In this document: one piece after another, positions 60,953 to 64,000 of the stretch | Layout of the letters: each line of letters begins with the position of its first letter | How positions within the stretch are numbered: position 1 is the stretch's first letter | Translations under genes and position numbers: made by a program | The notes under the pieces: model-generated | Databases searched by the model: none | What the model saw: only the letters and a program-made list of their open reading frames with translations | What the model was told of the DNA's origin: nothing | NCBI GenBank assembly: GCA_013359265.1 | Contig: JABWCD010000003.1 | Location: 124,001-188,000 of the forward strand | Length of the DNA: 64,000 nt | Direction: 5' to 3' | Origin: Candidatus Hydrogenedentota bacterium | GTDB lineage: Bacteria; Hydrogenedentota; Hydrogenedentia; Hydrogenedentales; SLHB01

Positions 60953-63253
60953 TCAACGCCTTACAATTGCCGCGGTCCAGCCTTCCGCGAGGCGGAGTTC
61001 GGTGAAGGTCTTGCCGTCGCGTTCGATGAGGGGGGCGGTGAAGGATTCGACCTCGCTGCCGGTGTCGTCGAAGATGTGGACTTCGTGCTTCGCACTGTCG
61101 CCCCAGCCAAACAGGCCGCTGCGGTTGGTGAGGATGCGCTCCCGCCCGATGACGTATCCCTCGTGCAGTTCGATGGGCGTGAAGGGATACATGTATTTCG
61201 TAAGGGTGTGGTGCGTGGGGACAACCGTCACGTCGTTGTACCAGTGGTAGACACAGCCGTAATCGAGCGCGGCGGCCATAGTCGCGTAGGCGTCCTGCTC
61301 GCTGTACTCGGTGAGATGATCGCCAAGCGCGATAGGTGAGTGCAGGTGCGCCTGGGTGCAATTGGTGATGCTGCCGGTTTCCACGAAGCACGGAAACTTC
61401 AGTGCGGCGCGAGCGCGCGTGACCGCCGGGCCGTTGCCGATCATAGGTCCGCGCGCAAGGATCCGCTTCGCAAGCGCGAGCCGCCACTGCTCCGTCAACA
61501 ACGTCACGGAAGACTTTAGGCGCGTGACCTCATGTGTCGTCGGATCGATGTCCCCGGAGACTTGGTCCCACGGCTCGCCGTAATGGTAGTGGTAGCGGCT
61601 GTACTCATGTTCGTCCCAATACACGCCGTCCGCGCCGATCTTGTCGAGAATGACATCGACATTCTTCCCAATCTCCTTCCCGAACGAATTGGATTCGGTC
61701 GGGAAATAGATTTTGTCGTGCGGTTCGCCATAGGTCGCGTGCGCGCCGTCGGGCATGATCAGGCGCGAATCGGGAAAGAGTTCGGGCGCGTCTTCCGCCA
61801 CATCAATGAAGCAATGGAAATAGACGAGATACTTCGAGTTCGGCGCGACGCGGCGGCGTTGATCCCGCGCGACAATGTATTGGGAATGGTCGAGGCGTTG
61901 GAACGCGGTGCCGTGCGCGTAGTGCCCGTTGTACCGCGGATAATCGTTGGAGGCGCAGGTGTATTTCACGTCCTTCATGCGAATGAAGTCCGCTATCTGT
62001 TGGTCCGTCCATTGCATCACCGGCGGGCCGCTGCGCAGAAACGCAAAACCCCCGTCGATGGTGAAGTTTGCGTCGATAAGGCGGCGCACGGCATTCAGAA
62101 AGGCCCAGTAATCGGGCGTGGCGGTTGGCACAATCGCCCATTCCGCCGTGTGCGTGGCGCCGGGGGCGATGACGAGAAAGTTGTCCGACAGCGCAAGCGT
62201 TCCATTCTCGATGGCGTTCGTTGCGTGCACGCGAAACGCGTCGCTGAGCGGAATGAAGCCGATGCCCGTACTGTCTGTCGCGCCGTAGGTTGTGGGGTTC
62301 GTGGGCTGCGTCATCGTTCCCGCGAGGTCGGGCTGTTCGAGACCGGAGAGCCAGGCGCGTTTCAGCGCGCCGCCGAGCGAGCAGGTGTGTTGCTGGATAA
62401 TGCCGAGTGGTTTGCCGGTCTTGTTGGTGAAGGTCTCCTTCACGACAATTGTCTCCGCCTTTTGCTCCACGTTGCGCGAATAGTCGAACGCTTCGTTCAC
62501 ACCGGACGCCCAACCGCCGCCGGGTACCGAGAACCGGCTTTGCACCGTAAACGAATCGCCGCCAACACGAACGACAATAGTTCCGGGTTTCTCATCGATC
62601 ATTTCGAACCCTGTCTTGTGCTCCGCTTGAGGTTCGTAGATGGGTAGCGGGCCCGTTGGTGCGGGGCGGCGCGGCGGTTTGGCCTGTTGCGCATCACGCC
62701 ATGTGATCTGCGCCGTGCCGATGACCAGCGGATTCGTCACTGGACCGGTGGCGCGCGTGAACGTGATCTCGTTTTCTCCCTCCTTCGCGAGATCGGTGAT
62801 GTCGAATTCGAACACGCAGGGGCGGATGTCCGCGGCAAGGCCGTAGTGCGGGTCCGTATCCGGGCTGGTGAAGTCCGGGCTGTAGTAGACGGAGAACAAT
62901 TCGCCCGCAGCCATCGAGTAGACATCACCGGAGCGCGCCTTGACGCGCGCGGGTTTGTTGACAAGCTGCGCACCCGTCAACGCTTTCCCGTTGACGACAA
63001 TGCGCATCGCGTTGTTGTACCCCGCGACCTTCTCGAAATCGACGCGCGCAAAGAGCGTAAGCAGGATGCGCCTGCCCTCCGGCGGCGCGGGGATGGCGGC
63101 CTTAAACGATTGCGACCGGCCGTGCTCGAGCGTGAGCGCGTCAACGACGGGTATCGCAAACTCCGCTCGGCAGGCGCACGCAAGTACGAACGCCATCACG
63201 CCGCACGCTGTTCGCGCTGCATTCCGGCGGTGACCGAATCGTCTGGACTTCAT
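60953..63253 (-). CDS. Large secreted glycoside-hydrolase-like protein
   Basis: 766 residues from ATG 63253 (GAGGAG upstream). Signal peptide (about 10-30: ACGVMAFVLACACRA). N-terminal beta-sandwich (about 30-190) with RRILLTLFARVDFEKV and CVFEFDITDLAKEGENEITF, a second sandwich (220-350), and a central TIM-barrel-like part (400-680) with DKIGADGVYWDEHEYSRYHY, where the Asp/Glu pair is a likely catalytic site, and a small beta C-terminus. The design resembles secreted glycosidases acting on complex glycans, but I cannot name a GH family. Confidence 0.6.
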   Translation of the reverse strand: MKSRRFGHRRNAARTACGVMAFVLACACRAEFAIPVVDALTLEHGRSQSFKAAIPAPPEGRRILLTLFARVDFEKVAGYNNAMRIVVNGKALTGAQLVNKPARVKARSGDVYSMAAGELFSVYYSPDFTSPDTDPHYGLAADIRPCVFEFDITDLAKEGENEITFTRATGPVTNPLVIGTAQITWRDAQQAKPPRRPAPTGPLPIYEPQAEHKTGFEMIDEKPGTIVVRVGGDSFTVQSRFSVPGGGWASGVNEAFDYSRNVEQKAETIVVKETFTNKTGKPLGIIQQHTCSLGGALKRAWLSGLEQPDLAGTMTQPTNPTTYGATDSTGIGFIPLSDAFRVHATNAIENGTLALSDNFLVIAPGATHTAEWAIVPTATPDYWAFLNAVRRLIDANFTIDGGFAFLRSGPPVMQWTDQQIADFIRMKDVKYTCASNDYPRYNGHYAHGTAFQRLDHSQYIVARDQRRRVAPNSKYLVYFHCFIDVAEDAPELFPDSRLIMPDGAHATYGEPHDKIYFPTESNSFGKEIGKNVDVILDKIGADGVYWDEHEYSRYHYHYGEPWDQVSGDIDPTTHEVTRLKSSVTLLTEQWRLALAKRILARGPMIGNGPAVTRARAALKFPCFVETGSITNCTQAHLHSPIALGDHLTEYSEQDAYATMAAALDYGCVYHWYNDVTVVPTHHTLTKYMYPFTPIELHEGYVIGRERILTNRSGLFGWGDSAKHEVHIFDDTGSEVESFTAPLIERDGKTFTELRLAEGWTAAIVRR

Positions 63254-63353
63254 GGTACACTCCTCAACTTGTTTCGTGGTGTAGCTGCGCGGCCCAACGT
63301 TGCACGGTGAATGGAAACGGCCCGATGAATCCGATTCTCCCACGGATTTGCCT
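63254..63353. promoter_or_regulatory. Divergent promoter region
   Basis: 100 bp between the divergent glycoside-hydrolase-like gene and the GT-C-like gene. Both must be promoted from here, but no convincing boxes were found. Confidence 0.4.
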
Positions 63354-64000
63354 ATGATTGCGAAAGCGCTCACGCGTGTCCGCGCGCTGAAGCCGCTGCT
63401 CGAGCGGCGAAGCATCGTTGTGTGGGCGGCGCTGCTTGGCGTGCTGCTCATATCTCCGTCGTTGTTTCTGGGACTCCAGGCCGACGATCATTTCCTTCGC
63501 ATGACGGCGCATGCCGAGCCCGGCATTCCCGATCTTGGCAGTTCGTGGTGGCGCGTATTTACGTTCGCGGACGGCGACGTGGACCGAAACGCAATGCGCA
63601 TCGATTGGGGACTACTCCCGTGGTGGTCCACGCCGGATTTGCGATTGTCCTTTCTCCGCCCGCTGACGTCGCTGACGCATGCACTGGACTACTGGTACCT
63701 CGAGCCGCACTGGTGGCTGATGCATGTCGAGAACATGCTGATGTATGCGGCACTGTGCGCGTGCGTCGCGCTGACGTACCGTCGTTTCGGCATGACGCCT
63801 TGGGTGGCCGGCCTGGCCGCGCTGATGTACGCCGCGGACGACACGCACGGCATTCCCGCGGGATGGCTCTCCGGGCGCAACGCCGTGCTGACGTGCCTGT
63901 TCGGCGTGCTCACGCTGCTGGCGCACGACGCGTGGCGGCGCAGCGGATCGCCGCGCGCGGTGATTGGCGCGGTGATTACCCTCGTCGCGGGGTTCGCCAG
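63354..64000 (+). CDS. GT-C-like polytopic membrane protein (cut by window edge)
   Basis: Frame opens at ATG 63354 and runs 215 codons to the window edge without a stop. N-terminal helix VVWAALLGVLLISPSLFLGL is followed by QADDHFLRMTAHAEPG, whose Asp pair at the first periplasmic loop is the GT-C catalytic signature, then LSFLRPLTSLTHALDYWYLE, HWWLMHVENMLMYAALCACV and a third helix. The layout is that of TMTC/ArnT/PMT-like glycosyltransferases. No adjacent lipid-sugar synthase is visible. Confidence 0.75.
   Translation, partial: MIAKALTRVRALKPLLERRSIVVWAALLGVLLISPSLFLGLQADDHFLRMTAHAEPGIPDLGSSWWRVFTFADGDVDRNAMRIDWGLLPWWSTPDLRLSFLRPLTSLTHALDYWYLEPHWWLMHVENMLMYAALCACVALTYRRFGMTPWVAGLAALMYAADDTHGIPAGWLSGRNAVLTCLFGVLTLLAHDAWRRSGSPRAVIGAVITLVAGFA

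Overview
The window is high-GC bacterial chromosome from a Gram-negative, apparently flagellated organism. The evidence is an LPS-export pair (LptC/OstA-like lipoprotein plus LptB), outer-membrane beta-barrels ending in Phe, flagellins behind a near-perfect sigma-28 promoter, and standard TGA/TAA/TAG stops. The gene mix (TPR and Ser/Thr-kinase proteins, MoxR/DUF58/DUF4129 cluster, GYF/RDD protein, DUF2723-like membrane protein) and many short intergenic repeats suggest a deep-branching environmental lineage such as Candidatus Hydrogenedentota or the PVC neighbourhood. This placement is inference and no marker gene here settles it. No rRNA, tRNA or CRISPR array was seen.

Layout. 1-3.3 kb: sugar acetyltransferase (cut by the edge), GT2 glycosyltransferase, YjbQ, TPR protein. 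3.4-7.2 kb: a small phage-derived block (portal, HK97-type prohead protease, secreted small protein, XhlA/holin-like protein, stand-alone LigD phosphoesterase-like protein) without capsid or terminase, with a 103-bp perfect-arm palindromic element inside it. 7.7-10.4 kb: a DnaA-like AAA+ domain fused to about 650 residues of coiled coil. 10.5-15.5 kb: tightly packed nadC-birA-coaX-lptC/OstA-lptB. 16-24.6 kb: two metalloproteases, argS, parvulin, two GspF/PilC proteins, SpoU methyltransferase, a triple Cys-cluster protein, SelW-like protein, CDP-alcohol phosphatidyltransferase. 24.7-27.3 kb: flaG and twin flagellins.

27.6-37.7 kb is the most accessory-looking part. Two near-identical porin transcription units (187-nt leader, gene, terminator) lie in direct orientation 8,220 bp apart. 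They enclose small secreted His/Cys-rich proteins, STAS-like proteins, an HD-GYP protein, a winged-helix protein and a methyltransferase.

38.4-46.6 kb: M32 carboxypeptidase, MOSC protein, TPR-kinase, DUF2723-like protein, TIM-barrel isomerase. 46.6-56.6 kb: a minus-strand cluster of SpoIIM, DUF58, MoxR, DUF4350, DUF4129, three zinc-finger/membrane proteins and a GYF-RDD protein, a recognisable MoxR-type envelope cluster. 56.7-57.3 kb: a DUF4258 gene broken by one in-frame TGA, overlapping a small partner gene (toxin-antitoxin-like). 57.4-64 kb: ABC exporter pair, NAD-sugar epimerase, large secreted glycoside-hydrolase-like protein, and the start of a GT-C-like membrane protein.

The points most worth a second look are the DnaA-like/coiled-coil fusion, the capsid-less portal-protease block, the duplicated porin units with a conserved leader holding a 15-codon ORF, the TGA-interrupted DUF4258 pair, and several families of short tandem or palindromic repeats at gene ends.
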